From Puffinus mauretanicus (Eukaryota; Chordata; Aves; Procellariiformes; Procellariidae), in assembly GCA_023333565.1 (NCBI GenBank), contig JAJKFH010003627.1:6553501-6617500 (forward strand): a stretch of 64,000 nucleotides of DNA. The letters are read 5' to 3'. Shown here piece by piece: positions 48,186 through 60,998 of the stretch. A program made the position numbers and the translations under genes. Each line of letters begins with the position of its first letter. The first letter of the stretch is position 1. The notes below the pieces were generated by a model. It ran no database searches. It was not told the origin of the DNA and saw only the letters and a program-made list of their open reading frames with translations.

Positions 48186-51100
48186 CTCTTATATTTCCGC
48201 AGCTGATTCCTCCTACCACACCTTGCCCTTTTCTTTACCAAAATTCCTCCTCTCAGATCATGCTTTGCCAAGCTCACTTATGTCTTAAATCTGCCCCAGG
48301 AGCTTTTCAGGGACATCTTCAAAATTAATAGGTATCTTCTCTTTCCATCATCGCAGGTGGTAAGGAAAGAATTACAGGGCAATGAGTCCAGGAGAGAGCC
48401 CTCAAGATCCCCCAACCTGTAGCGTGAAAGTTTGACAATGAAATTATGATAATCAGTCCCTGAGGAGTATTATCTCAAGCCAGTCTGGCAGTCATGTTAG
48501 AGAAGATTCATCTCAGCTAGGTTTCCCTAGCTCAGTTGCGAGGCAACAAAGCTCCTGTTTTCTTTCAAAGCATTTTGAAAATGATAGTCAACACAACAGT
48601 CTTAGCCTTAAATTACTATACATACATACATATATGTATCTAAATAAAATAATCAGAGAGGGAGCAAAAGTTTGCTGGCAGCCTGAGGCTTCCCTCTGAC
48701 CAGATGTACCCAGTTCATTTCCAGTAAAATTCCATGAAAGCCACTGGCATCCCACTGGGATGTGCTAGGCCCATATTAACTTGCTAAAATAACAAAGAAG
48801 ATTTGCATGCATTCTGCTGTAATCTATCACTTCTCACTTTTTTTTTTTAATAGTCACTATAGTATCAAAGCAAAACACGACAGTATGGAAACTCAGGGTC
48901 ACAGGCCAGCTTGCTCCTGCCCAACATCCTCAACCTGCTGTGCTGGGTCCCCTTACGCTCAGCTCACACGGTTGGAAATTTCTTGGCCTAACAAGACTGC
49001 AGACCTGACCTTCAGTACTTCTCCCCTGTCTCACTCTCCCAGAGCTGGGATCTCATAGCCATGGGAGTCCTACAGCCAGTGTGACGAGTTGCTTGGCTCC
49101 CAAAAGGTAGAGTACGTCCTTTCCCTGAGGCTCCAGACAGGTGAATGCTTTGAGAAGCAATGCTGCAAAAGTTCTTCATTTGAATGGACAATCATCAAAG
49201 CTTAAGAAACCGAGGCATTAGCTTAATGTTTGCAACAACCTTCTGCCTCCCTTTGGTTTTGTTTTGGCATGAAGGACAGCTACAGCAAAGAAGGTATACA
49301 CCATCCACAATGAAAACAGACTGCTATATTACAAACAGAAGGGTGTGGAGATAAGCCTGACTCAAAAACTCCAGTTCTAGACAGTCCCAAAATTTTTATG
49401 AAACCTCACCAGAGACTCACATCCAAGCTGCGTACCTTATAGTCCTCGCTTTTGACCTCTGCAAGGAGTGGGCGACACGAGCAGAACATCAGCTAAGTGC
49501 AAAACAGAGCTGGCTGCCCTCATGAAGTGCCTCTGCCTAGGACTCTGTCATCTCCTCCCACTCATTCATGCCCTCCATACTGCAGCCTCATCTTCCCAGA
49601 CCCCTAATCACTTGATGTACACACTGTCCATAAATTAGGAGACATCACAGTGTTATTTGGGGCACTGAACAAGATTACTGTGCAATTACACCAAGGAGCC
49701 ACCTTTATCTCTGGGCTTGAAATCATGCCTTTACTTAAAACACTTTAAATCAATAAAATTATACTGTAGCCATCGATAGTACATACAGTTTTGCTTACCG
49801 GAATGACCCCCATTATGTTCAACGGGAGATATGTTTCTGCCTGATTCAAGCACCGCAAACAGACTTCAAGTAATGGCAAATGTCAAGTGGTTTCAGGAGG
49901 AAATAATTATAAATCATTCATGACACCCTGCTATGTCCTAGCTGTTGGTTGGCCTATTCCTCCTGATTAGTGCTAATTTGCATACAACTCAGACCAGTGC
50001 AGCAGTGATGGAGGCTCCTCCAGAGAAAGGAAGGTACCCTGAAGTACAAAGGCAGATGGGTGGGCTACGATGGGAGAGACGCCACAGAGGTATGAAAGGT
50101 ACATAAATCCTGAGTAGCATAGAGAAAGCACACTCGAATGATTGAACCATCTCTTCCTGCTTAATAATCATCAAAGGGCGCCAGCAGGAAGCAGAATAAA
50201 GGGAAAACAGACAAACATCGTTCTCCTCGTGGTGCGTAGTGAAGCTGTGCAACTCCCTGTTGCCAGGGGCTGCACATACAGAAAGTTTCTAAGGGCTTCG
50301 AGTACATCTTCAGGGCCAAGGGCAGCTGGAGCAGAAGATGGGGATGGAGGGCTGGGCTGCTCTTTCTCTACAACAGCAGAGAAAATGGATACACACATCC
50401 ACAGCCTGGCTCTGTGCCTGAAGACACCACTGATGCTGCACTGCTCATCTGCATGAAAACAGCAAGAAAATTGGCTCCCAAGTCTGGATGTGATGGAAAA
50501 AGTGAGGACCAGCCTCAGGGAGGATGCGGCTGACGGCAGAGCTGCCACAGTGATGGCAGGCAGAGGACCTGCTCCTCAAGCCGTGGCCTGCAGCCCCAAA
50601 CCCACATGTATGATGTAGGAAAAGAGCAGGACTGGGGCAGGCATTTCCAAAGGAGAGCGTGGGGAATCCAACCCCACCTCGAGTAACTTAAATTCCCTCT
50701 ATAGACTTATTACACTGTCCCAGGAGACACAGGAAATTTTCAAGCAGCTCTGAGTCAATGGGGATTGTCTGACACAGTGACAGAGCCCTGATTTAACAGG
50801 GTGCTAATTAACTTCATGCATTTCAAGTCAGGAAAACGCTGAGCATCCCTGTCAAACCAGGGCCTACACACAGCATCGAGATAGCTTAAGCCTGAAGAAG
50901 TAGGCTGGAAACATCTAACAACAAGAGGATTTCCCATGATAAATCTGGTACTTCCTGCTTCTGGCTGTGCTGGGTTTACCACACAAATCGTCTTTCTCAC
51001 AGTCCTTCGGCGCTGCTCATTCCATTCTCAGCTGGGCTCCAGACGCACAGAGGTGCAGGGAAAGGAAAATAATGAGACAAAGTTGGGATAGGCAAACCTC

Positions 51101-54100
51101 GTGGTGCTGGAGGCTTTTCAAGGCTCTCAGACGCTTTGGTGGGTTTGCAAACTGGGATAAGATTGTGAACCACTTTTTTTTTTTCGTGTAATTTAAAATG
51201 CATGCTCTCCCTCGTGTACCACCAAGGGTGGCTCAGTTATTAAAGGCACAAACAATTTTTTTTATTTTTTCTGGGAGACTCTACTATGCCCGGGGGAGTG
51301 AATAAACCTGGACCACCTACCATAAGCTGGGTAGTCAGAGCATACTGCACATAGTCCATACCCTGTGTTTTCTTCCCATGCTAGTGCTCCCACTCTGGTG
51401 CCCATCTGCCATCACAGCATCCCCATAGTTGCTCTGCACAAACATTCCTTGTTTTCAAAAACAGAGATGATCTTAGAGTTGTAACACTCACACCCAAATC
51501 TGGAAATGATCTGGATTTTCCCCAAAGTCTGGCATCTTGTTTCAGGTCCATTGTACAGAATGACCAGAGAGCTGGTACCAAATTAGACCCTTCATGCAAG
51601 CTTGAGCCTCACAGAGTGCCGCCAGTGGTTTTGGCACTGTTTCCCAGTTCAAATTAATCTACTGCTTATGCTGTTCCCTGCTCCAAAAGCTTTCTTTTTA
51701 TCCTTTTATAGAGCTGCATCCCTAGGAGTTTCATCCCTTAAACCTGCACCAAATTCACCTTTAATGATTCCTTTTCTTCCTTTGTTTGTAATTCATCCAA
51801 TGTTTTTCAATAGCAGTGATTGTCCCTGTGATATTAATTCTCTTCATAAGCACTGCCTCTCCTCTTTCCCCACGGTTCAGTCCTTCGAGCTTTTTAAACA
51901 TGATCTGCTGTTCTCTAAAACCTGATTTGTTGCTATCTTTGTACAACACCAAGATGTCAGTGCTTGTTGTACTCATGCGTACAGAAGGCTGCCACTCTAA
52001 GCACAGTGATGGGAGGTCTTAAAACAGCTATTTTGTTCCCTGCCTTTGGCACTGTATTAAGAACTTGGATTTCATCTGCTGTTCACTATCACCTTAAGGT
52101 CACTTTCAGACATATTGTGTTTCCAGGTCCCCCCCATCTCTAATTGCAAGAGTTAAGATTGCTTTCAATTTTAATTTCCTTCCTTTTGATGGTTTCATCC
52201 CACTCTTAACATGACTTGAACGTGGGTTGCTTTTTTGTTTTTTAGGCTTCCTCTGAACATCTCTGTTGACCAGTTACTGATTTATTTAACCCACATTCAC
52301 AATATACAGTTAAGAAAGTGAGACTAAACGGTCGAGCATTCATTAGAAACAGATCAAGAAGAGACTACATTAACGTCTCCCTGACTGCCGCTTATACCCT
52401 CACATCTGGCCACTAAGTGCCTCTATAAATCAAATATGGCATAAAAGGATGAGGAAAGCTGTAGGGTTGCAGCATGCAAACACTGTCTCTGCTCCACCAA
52501 CAGTTTATCTCAAAGGAGTCTGAACACAGCCAAGCTAGCACCAGCTTTGTTGACTTTCTGCTGGTCCAAATATTTTCTTGCCTTTTCCACGTCACTCTCC
52601 CCCTCTGCATCTCTTCAGATGACCCCTCTCCACTGCTTCCCAAACCTGCAGTCTCAGACATATCAGTTCTTCTTTCGATATCTTCGTTGTCCGCGGCATT
52701 GCTTTGAAGAGCATGACAAAGCCTAACATGGGGCTGGACATCCCATCACAACCACCCCTTGAAACATGCAGTGTCCATATCTCTGACCACGTGGCCTGAA
52801 AGGAGATCTAGCATCTGTTTTGTCCAACACCATCAGACTGTAGCCAGCTGAAATAAAGGATTAACTCCTGGCCTTAAGTTACACATTTTGCTATCCCATG
52901 TTATGACTATAAATTCTTTACCCACATAGACAGATAGCTATCAAGTTAAACCAGGTGCTTACTTCCTCTTCACTGTAAAATATTCTACTTGATGTATTTT
53001 ATTAGAAAGAGCAATCTCTTCACTAATACTTTTTTGATGGGTATTAACACATTTTATAACTGTATTCTAGGTTTTCCACTAGTGTAACCCAGATCAGCTT
53101 TGAACAATTGTATTTCCAGAGGCTTTTTGTTTATCTGTACTTCGAATTTTTCTTAAGGAGGCAGGCCAAGTCAGAGCATTTAAAAAGAGCATAAAACACT
53201 CTGCCTCAGCTTTCCTGCACACAAGTCTCTTGAAAATCACTGAGCCAAAAATGAAAGCCTTTCTAATCTAATGAGCCTTCTTTTTTTTATTTTGTGGAAA
53301 GCCCTGTTTCTCCTTGATGATTCTGCTGATATTTTCTCCTGTTCACCTCCACCAAATTTAAGCATTTTTGGTTCTTTTCCAAGCAGCTTCACACTCCAGT
53401 TGACTGTGCTGCTGAATACTTCCCTTTCTAATTCCCTGTTAGCAGGTCTACCCAACAGCCATGCATGGCTATATTTGTTCTCATGGAGTCCTTCACCACT
53501 GCTGTGTCAGTTCAGAAAAAGCATGATGAGCTGGTTGCCTGACCATGACTATAGTTCCTTGCAAATACAGTCTCTGAGCCTCACATTAGGTCAGCAAGTG
53601 CAAACCCATGACCAACTGGGAGCTCTTTGATGACAGCTAAGAGTCTCTCCACAGACCCAGGAAGTCAGACATCTAAATCAAGGCCATAAACCAAAGTCAA
53701 AAGCTGGCCTTAAGATAATAAAAAATAAAATAAAAATTAATTATATCAACTAATATAATAATATGGAGGTTTTATTGAAATAGTGACCTAAATTAGTCAG
53801 AAACAGCAACTTTATTTGTTTTATTGCATTACCATCAGTCATATAAAAGCACTTCTCCTTTCCACTTGCCCTATCCTGGATCTGTGTTTGCTCAACTGCT
53901 GCCTCTGCATTGGGCCTGAGCCAGGACACAACTAACAGGAATAAGGTCCTCACACCTGAGGCGGTCCAGGGACCTGGGACCGACAGCTTTCAGTGCAGCC
54001 TGACAAAGGCAAAACCACAGCAGGAGGGGAAACTGGCTACAGGCAGAAAAGCATTTGCCAAATGTCACCCAATGGGCCTGGGCAAAGAAGGAAAAGCAAC

Positions 54101-54778
54101 TGGTAGCCTAGATCGCTCTGTAGTCCAAAATCTCAGGGCTTCAATCAGCTTCATGCAAACAGATTTGCAACCCCTGCAGAGACTGACCACAGCAGTACTT
54201 AGGGGTAGGGAGTCTTGGGAGGATTCATAGGCTGATTCACTGGACATCATTTCAGGATCAAGCTTGTGTTAGAACAACGTGGTCCAGGCAAATTTATTCC
54301 ATCCCCCCCTAGAAGTGAAGAGACAGAGAAAGAAGGAAACTTCCACACTCCTACTGATTAACCACAGTGCAAACTTCATAAACGTGCTCCTGACCTCCAC
54401 CACAACGCTCAGACTTGAGTCATTCCAATAAAAGAGGAAATGACACTTTGCCACAACATTACTAAGTCCACATCCCATAAAACCATGCAGGGAAGAGTGA
54501 AGGAAAAAAAAAAAAAAAGAAAAGTGAGACAGAGAAGCAAGAGTAAAGCCAGGCAATTATCTGTTATTAACCCAGTCCTCAGTGGTATCACATTCCTCCT
54601 AAAAATAATGACGGAGCAACAAAGCTTGTTTGCGTCTCCCATGTCCTTTGTGGGTTCCTCATTATTCTAATGAGTGCTGGAAAATGCACTTCAGTTACAT
54701 CCTCATCAGTTATTTCACTGATCACTCGGCTTTCATTTCCACCTGGCACCACAAGATGTTTTACGATTAACACTTTGA
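48186..54778. other. gene-free single-copy DNA
   Basis: No gene is supported. An octamer ATTTGCAT lies at 49976-49983 in an AT-rich patch (49700-50010). A TACA-type microsatellite occurs at about 48618-48632. T-rich DNA between about 51650 and 53550 could hide decayed LINE sequence, but I cannot align it to a family. The largest frames (125 and 119 codons) lack domains. Confidence 0.5.
54504..54518. repeat. A15 homopolymer
   Basis: An A run within a purine-rich sequence (GAGTGAAGGAAAA...GAAAAGTGAGACAGAGAAG). Confidence 0.8.
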
Positions 54779-54833
54779 TCCTTTCTTTTTCTTCCTTTTT
54801 TTTTTTTTTTTTCCCTTTTCTTTTTTTTTTCCC
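54779..54833. repeat. pyrimidine tract, 55 nt, followed by CAG
   Basis: C/T only, mostly T, and then AACCCAG|GGACAAATG. In plus orientation this is an excellent polypyrimidine tract plus AG acceptor. It is more likely simple sequence, but an exon could begin at 54841. The frame downstream is not recognisable. Confidence 0.75.
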
Positions 54834-54840
54834 AACCCAG

Positions 54841-56690
54841 GGACAAATGCAGACACCCACTTTGGGAGGAGCCGAGAAAGCTCGTGGATGAGGCTGCTCC
54901 CACATTTTGCACATGATGTGCAATGGGTTTGCTCAGACTTTGAGGTGACCAGGCTGGACACGGCTGGCAAAGCCACAAAACATATCGCCTTTGCTCGTGT
55001 GACGCCGCTCCCCTGCGGCTGGTACCAAAAAGAAACCAAGAACAGTTTAAGAATAGATCAGCATAATGTCTGCCACGTGGGCTCAGAACAAAATAGGGAA
55101 GGGATGGAGGAGGGCAGCAACGCAGCCATTGCACGAGCAAACACGCTGTGGCTTCGTGGGGTTTTTTTCTGTCACAGTGAGTCACACCACTCATTGCAAG
55201 TCACAGTCTGCTTTTTCTCATGGGGAGGAAAAAAAAAAAAAAAAAGAAGAAAAATCTTTTTTGTTTCAACGAGCTTTCCTTGCCACCTTTCATTCTACCC
55301 TTCAGAGCCATTATTCAAATTGTTTAAAGCTTCAAACGAGCTGAGATGGAACTGGCAAGGAGCAGGGCTGCCAACCTCTGCTTCTCCCCTTCCCCTTCTC
55401 CTCCTCCTCCTGCCGCACCTCTCAGGTCCCCTGGGCAGAGAGGTCATCCTTTCTTTGGCTGGAAAACCAGGCCATGCTGGGGTACCATAAGTTAAATACT
55501 GCTGCATGTTTAGAGGACAGGAATAACTATAACTGCTGGGGGAACAGAGCTGCACAGCACCCAGCACGAAGAGGGCCAGCCACTGCAGTGCAACCGATGT
55601 ACACAGAGATACACCTCACCCTCCACCAGCTAAAGCCAACGGAGGGGACTTACACATTTCAAAGGTCTGAATATTGGTCCTTGCTGAAATTTGGGTGATT
55701 AAACGCATTTTTTGTCCTTTCATCAACAAACAGTATTTTCTCATGACTGAATTGACTCCTCTTCCACAGAAGTGTTATTTTACCTTTTTTTTTTTTGTTA
55801 GATTTCAAAATACCTTTGGAAAAGATACTAAAATAGCTACAGAAAGATTTTGTACACTCCAAACCCCCAAGTTTTAGGATAAACTGGAGTGGGTTTTTGT
55901 GTTGTTTTGCTTTTAGCAAAATACAGAAAGCAGTTTAAAAAGTATTTTTTAAAAATCATTTTAGCCCCTCTAGAAAGTGTTTGAAAACAATTTTACCATT
56001 GTCACAAAAACAGGTTTCTGGCTAACTTAAATATTAGAGATCATCATAAAAGTATTGAAAAAGGACATTTGTATCAAAGTTAAGTCTTTCTCTGTGAACT
56101 TGGTGATTTATATGGAAATTTTACCAAAAGAGAAAAAAAAAATCCAAAGAAAGCATTTCTGTAATGTCCTCACACTTTTTGGTTTTACAGTTATAATATT
56201 TGTTATTTCAAAAGAATATTGGATGTTATAAAAAAAACCAAACATGAACATCAAAATGAAATGCTTCAGATTTTGTTTAGACAAAAGCTTTCACAGTTTT
56301 GAAAATTTAGTTTCATTGGAAAAATCCACATTTTAGCACTTTAGGGCCAATTTGAGATTTCAAAATGTTGATTCCTTACCATTTTATTACGAAAATGTTG
56401 ATTCTTCCAACACTTAAGTTCGAGCATAGCTTTACTACAGTTGTATTTGAATGAGGGTATTTACAAGGGTAAACTCATGCACACATAGTAGTGTTGACAG
56501 GATCAGGGCTTCTGGTAACTTGCTGACACTCAGTACAACCTATAATGCTGTACAATGCTCGCTTTATGTACACCAGACTTTGACCTTATTCATCAAAATA
56601 CCCTTCTGACTTTGCTCCAAGGGCTTTTATGTTCTCTGAAAACAATAAAAATTCCCTTTTATGACATTACAACTTTAATTTCAAAGTGTG
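54841..56690. other. gene-free DNA
   Basis: The longest frame of the window (54888-55490, 200 codons) lies here but reads through the A17 run at 55229-55245 as poly-Lys and has no domain, so it is not called as a gene. From 55.7 to 56.7 kb the DNA is AT-rich with frequent T and A runs and no gene. Confidence 0.55.
55229..55245. repeat. A17 homopolymer
   Basis: An A run between GGGGAGG and GAAGAAAAATC. It sits inside, and argues against, the 200-codon plus-strand frame. Confidence 0.8.
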
Positions 56691-56699
56691 ATGAGTGAA

Positions 56700-57180
56700 T
56701 GTGGTGTTGTTCTCCTTATTAAGGCACAACGAGCTTGTGTGCCGCAGCTCAAATTATTTTTACTTGGGGTTTACATAACCCTGATACAACAACAAGCCGA
56801 TTGGGGTCCAAAGTGCAAACCCAGGGCACACGCAATCTAAAACCCCACCTTCCAAAATGGACGATGACTTTGACCTCCGCAGCCATAACCCATGGGGAGC
56901 GATTCTTACACTACGACGACTTCTCCGCACAGCAAAACGACCGGCTCTGTGGCACGAGCAACTTTTCCACCAGTCCTCAGATCCCGGAGTCACGGGAATG
57001 CAGACATCGCCCTTTCACCTCTTTTAAAACATGATTTTCTAGAACTCATGGATGCGATGAAGCCTTTGAAATACAATAGTCTAGCAGCGCAAAGGCAATT
57101 GATACCAAAGTGTCTTTTGGGGCAATTGATCCCTAAATTCCCAGTCACTGGGGAAGAGTGAAAAAGAGCCTGGGGCTCTG
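56700..57180. other. candidate conserved block with CpG cluster
   Basis: An isolated cluster of CpGs (by eye about ten between 56858 and 57010, for example ACTACGACGACTTCTCCGC and AAACGACCGG) sits in AT-rich DNA. All three plus frames are largely open here. One starts ATGGACGATGACTTTGACC at 56859 and runs about 56 codons to a TAA, with no family resemblance. It is either a small conserved element or a decayed exon. No donor or acceptor was convincing. Confidence 0.3.
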
Positions 57181-57579
57181 TTAGACCCAGTCTTGGCTCC
57201 TTTAATTTTAAGATAGATTTACTCATGGGGGCTGTTTATTTTTTTCCCTGAAAAAAAGATGCTAATACAAACAAAAAAAGAGCAGATTGCCATTATGAAA
57301 AAACACATATGTATAAAGCTACACAGATGCTCTAGCTCAAATTTTAAACATGCTAACCTCTTCGGCACGAGTTCAAACAATGCCGATTTGGTTCCAAGGC
57401 CGAAGCTGTGTTAGTCATGCCTTACTGGCACCGCTCTCAAGCCCACCTTCCTCACAACTGGCAAAAAGGATGCTTCCGCTGGGGTAATTTATACCAGTTT
57501 TCCTAAGGAAATCCACTGTAACAGCAAAAGTGCTGTTTTGCCAGGATAAGCTATAACATTTATGTAACATTTGCCAACA

Positions 57580-57592
57580 CATATATATATAT
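57580..57592. repeat. (AT)n microsatellite, short
   Basis: About six AT units, followed by TTAAAAATT. Confidence 0.8.
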
Positions 57593-57855
57593 TAAAAATT
57601 TTTATGAAAAACCATGCCTTTCTGCAATGCTGTTCCACTGACAATGATTCTTTGCACAGATTTGGCTTGGATCGCTGAGTGGAGATACAAAAGGCATTAT
57701 TATATGAGACTGGGGACTGGTTCCAAGCTCTGTAGAAGTAATTGAAAATAGGAAATGCTGAAAATCAAACTCAAAGCATGTACACAATCCAGGAAAATGT
57801 TGCAAATGTTGCAAACCACTTCTCTGAACAATGGAAGTAACTCAGTCCTGAACTA

Positions 57856-57904
57856 GGTCCTCAGCTGGTGTGACTGGCATAGCTCCACCAACTTCAGCCA
57901 TGGT
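57856..57904. mobile_element. possible palindromic MITE-like relic
   Basis: GGTCCTCAGCTGGTGTGACTGGCATAGCTCCACCAACTTCAGCCATGG closely follows the remembered amniote pattern GATCCTCAGCTGGTGTAAATCAGCATAGCTCCATTGACTTCAATGG. Only one arm and the centre are kept. It is the clearest sequence-level match to this family here. Confidence 0.5.
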
Positions 57905-58135
57905 ATATTGCTGTGAACACAGCCCTGAAAATTTACCATTTTGGGGTTTTGTTGTGAAATTTGGATGGAGGTTACCTGCTATCTCTGGGCACTCCTGCAG
58001 TGCGTTCAACTGCTACAAGAAAGAAGGAGATTCAAGGCTCCTGGGACTTCAAATATGATGAAATGAAATCAAAGACAGAGATGTGACCCCAAAGAGGGCA
58101 TCTCTTTCCATGTGAGGATGACCTTTAGCTCAGTG

Positions 58136-58400
58136 TGAGTGAAGAAAAAAAGAACAAGAGAAAGGATGAAGGAGAAAGATGGAAGAAAGCTGTCAAGATG
58201 GAGGGGACAGATGGTGGGCAAATTCAGAGGGAGGGAGGAGATGGAAACAAAAAAAAAAAAAAGAAGGCTGAAAAAACAAGGCAGATTAAGAAATAGGAAT
58301 CAGAGGTGGAGAGAGAGAAGGGGAGGGATGGGCAGTGATAAAGGGAATAGGGTTAAAATGAGCAAACAGAGAAGGCATAAAGAGAAGGGTTCGGGTTAAA
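58136..58400 (+). repeat. purine-rich (GA) low-complexity stretch
   Basis: About 265 bp strongly biased to A and G on the plus strand, including A14 at 58249-58262 and GAGAGAGAAGGGGAGGG. The 86-codon frame across it is made almost wholly of Lys, Arg, Glu and Gly because of this bias and is not called as a gene. Confidence 0.75.
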
Positions 58401-60887
58401 GGAGCAATTGCCCTCTGGCAAACATACTGCAGTGTAAATGGAAACACGTATGTCAACAAGGAGCGTCCTGAGATGGGCTGGAGAGGAAATAGCTTACGCG
58501 ATGTGAGCTTCTGCTGGGAACCACCACAGCCTTCTCCCTCCGCTCCCCTGCCACCCCGAGTCACTCCTTTCTGCAGATGCTGATGCCCCCATGTACAGCA
58601 AGACACTGTCAGAGGGGTTCCCCCAACCCCAGCCATGACTGCACCTCCACCCAGCACCACTGCTGGTGGGGGTAAGCTCATAGCTATTCACAGCTACATC
58701 TGCTACCCGCCTTCACCCAGCTCAAAGAGAGCTGCATCACAGCTCCTCAAGATATAAATACACATGACATTTTCACAGGTAGCTTCACACACTCTTGAAC
58801 TTGAAAAAGAGCTTCAGAAATAGCTGATAAGCACACATGAAGGTCTCTAGAGCTCTTAAAGCTGAGTCCAGCACCTGAGCTTAAGTCTTCCAGGAGCCCT
58901 GGCCAGTGCTTAAGACCAGAATCGATTTCACTGCCTGAATTGCATCCGTCAGGACCCGAGTCGCTCAGAAGCATTTTTTCCTTGAAGCTAAACTCATATA
59001 AATGATTTTTCCAATTCCAGTCAGCCTTTTACGTGATCCAACCACCCAGTTGCACTTTCAGACATTTTCCAGAACATTTCTGGTGCTTTTGACCTTCCTT
59101 CTGCTTTAGGAAAGAGCTTAGGGAGGATGGCGGCAATAGAACAATAAGAACCATGATCATCTTCCATAGACAAGGGGAAAATCCCATGATAAAGGAAAAG
59201 GATCCAGCAGAAAGCTATCTGCAGAGACTACCATCACTGCTACCCAAGCCTTTGTACAGTTGCTTGGGGGTTTCTACACTTTTTGGACATCTCTAGTTAA
59301 GATGCCATACATTCAGGAAGGCCTATTCCGTAAGTGTTGCCTATTACACCAAAATCTCCAGATACACTGTGTATACACAATAGGGCTATGCTTCCTCATG
59401 GCATTGGATCTTAGCTGCCCAGCATTTCCAAGGGGCTCAAGATATGCCAAGAGAAGCATCCTGGGTAAAGAAACTCTTTTTTCTATGCCAAGGATTCAGC
59501 CTCTTTGTCTAATGGGATTTGTGTATACTGGTTTCTGCGGCCAACGGCACAGAGGGAAGTGAAATGACCCAGTATTTATGCTCAGATGCCTTTTTCATGC
59601 CCAGCAGCGTATAACACAAGTTTAGGGCACAGCTCAACCAAAAGTGTGTCTGGGTCACTGCTCACCTTAGTGATACCTTACTGCAGTGCAGCTACTGCTG
59701 CTGCTGCCTGACAACAGACCATGTCAACAGGAATGCTTTCATCCCGGTGTCAGTACAGCCGTAAGCAGGGTGTTACACCACCTTAAGGACCCAGCAGCGC
59801 TACCGAGATAATGTATTGGTATAGTCAAGCTCCTAGACTACTACAGAGTTAATCTATGCACCATCAAGTACTGACAGCAGATCTATTATCTGTTAGGCGT
59901 GTTACTGTGGAGAAGCTGACACATGGTAACTTCCACAGTGCAAAACTCCTTACGAGGACATGCTTAATACACAGCACATCACGTGTTGTAGGGGGCTGTT
60001 CCCAACAGCCATTCATCTTTCTTCACTTCTGCTGTGTGACTTCCCTTTGAAGTGTTAAGAAACACTTTTCAGATATCCTCCATCACTGTCAAGTACAGAT
60101 CACTACACGTGTGACCAGGATCATTAATGCCTCTATACAAAGACCTTTTGTCTATAAAAAAAAAAAATTCTTTAAATATGCAGAATCCAGCTTTTTGGAT
60201 TAAGTCATGCTTGAAGATGACACAGAGATGAAGGGCTTCCTATAGCTATAAACTCAGAAGACAGATGAAAGTTCAATCACGGACACTGAATCTTTTTGAC
60301 ATTTAAACATTTCTACTCCAGCACACACGACAATCCTTCAAACAACCATGTTGTTTTATTTTTACAAGGACACCAATTAGCCTGTGTTGTTTAGATTGGT
60401 AATACTTGCAATGTATAAACTTTCTTAGCACATGGCAAGTGAAAACAAATAACCTCCATCAGATATGCATTTTCTATGTCAAAAGGGCAAAGGAAAATTA
60501 AGTGGCATTTCTGTAATAAACTGCCTCTAGACTTCCTTCCCAGAATCTGGAGAAACATTCGAAGGTAGAAGCAGAAATGTACATACTGACCCAAAAATAA
60601 TTCTCCAGTGGGTACTTTCTCCCAGTGACTAGTGTTGTTGTAGCTACGATGGTCTGAAAATAGAGGGACGAGGTTTCTAGACAATAATCTTTTCCTGGAT
60701 CAGCTGATACAGCTAAAGAAAACAAGCTTTGGGCACACAGAGTTTTCTAAATTCTGTTCACATGAAGGGCCTCTTTCCTTGCACACCCAACTCCTGTACC
60801 TCTCCAATCACCGAGGTTTTCCAACAGTTTTCTCTTGCTTTTCTCTGTGCTACCAACTGCCCAAGCACTCCTGAGAGGTTGTTCTAG
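58401..60887. other. gene-free single-copy DNA
   Basis: No gene or clear repeat. Frames of 131 codons or fewer near 58286 and 59260 lack domains. An A11 run lies near 60158. Confidence 0.5.
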
Positions 60888-60998
60888 AAGTTCAGGAGAC
60901 CTGGGTCCAATTCCCTTTTGTCACAAGCTGCTTCTAAGACTTTAGGAAAACTATGTGACATCTTTAAACACCCGTTTCTCCATCACCTAAAAAGCAGG
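60888..60998 (+). mobile_element. MIR-type SINE relic, sense
   Basis: AGTTCAGGAGACCTGGGTCCAATTCCC matches the B-box region of MIR (GTCAGGAGACCTGGGTTCAATTCCC). It is followed by GTCACAAGCTGCTTC, ACTTTAGG...TATGTGACATC and CACCCGTTTCTCCATCACCTAAAAAG, which fits CTCAGTTTCCCCATCTGTAAAATG. The modules are in the right order over about 110 bp. It is long inactive. Confidence 0.65.

Noticed and set aside
51600..53550. T-rich region as possible decayed LINE
   Set aside because: No module could be aligned to CR1, L2 or another family with confidence.
54888..55490. 200-codon open frame, longest in the window
   Set aside because: It reads through an A17 tract as poly-Lys, has no recognisable domain, overlaps frames in other phases and ends in Leu/Pro-rich low-complexity sequence.
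58139..58399. Lys/Arg/Glu-rich 86-codon frame resembling a basic nuclear protein
   Set aside because: It is a by-product of a purine-rich low-complexity tract.
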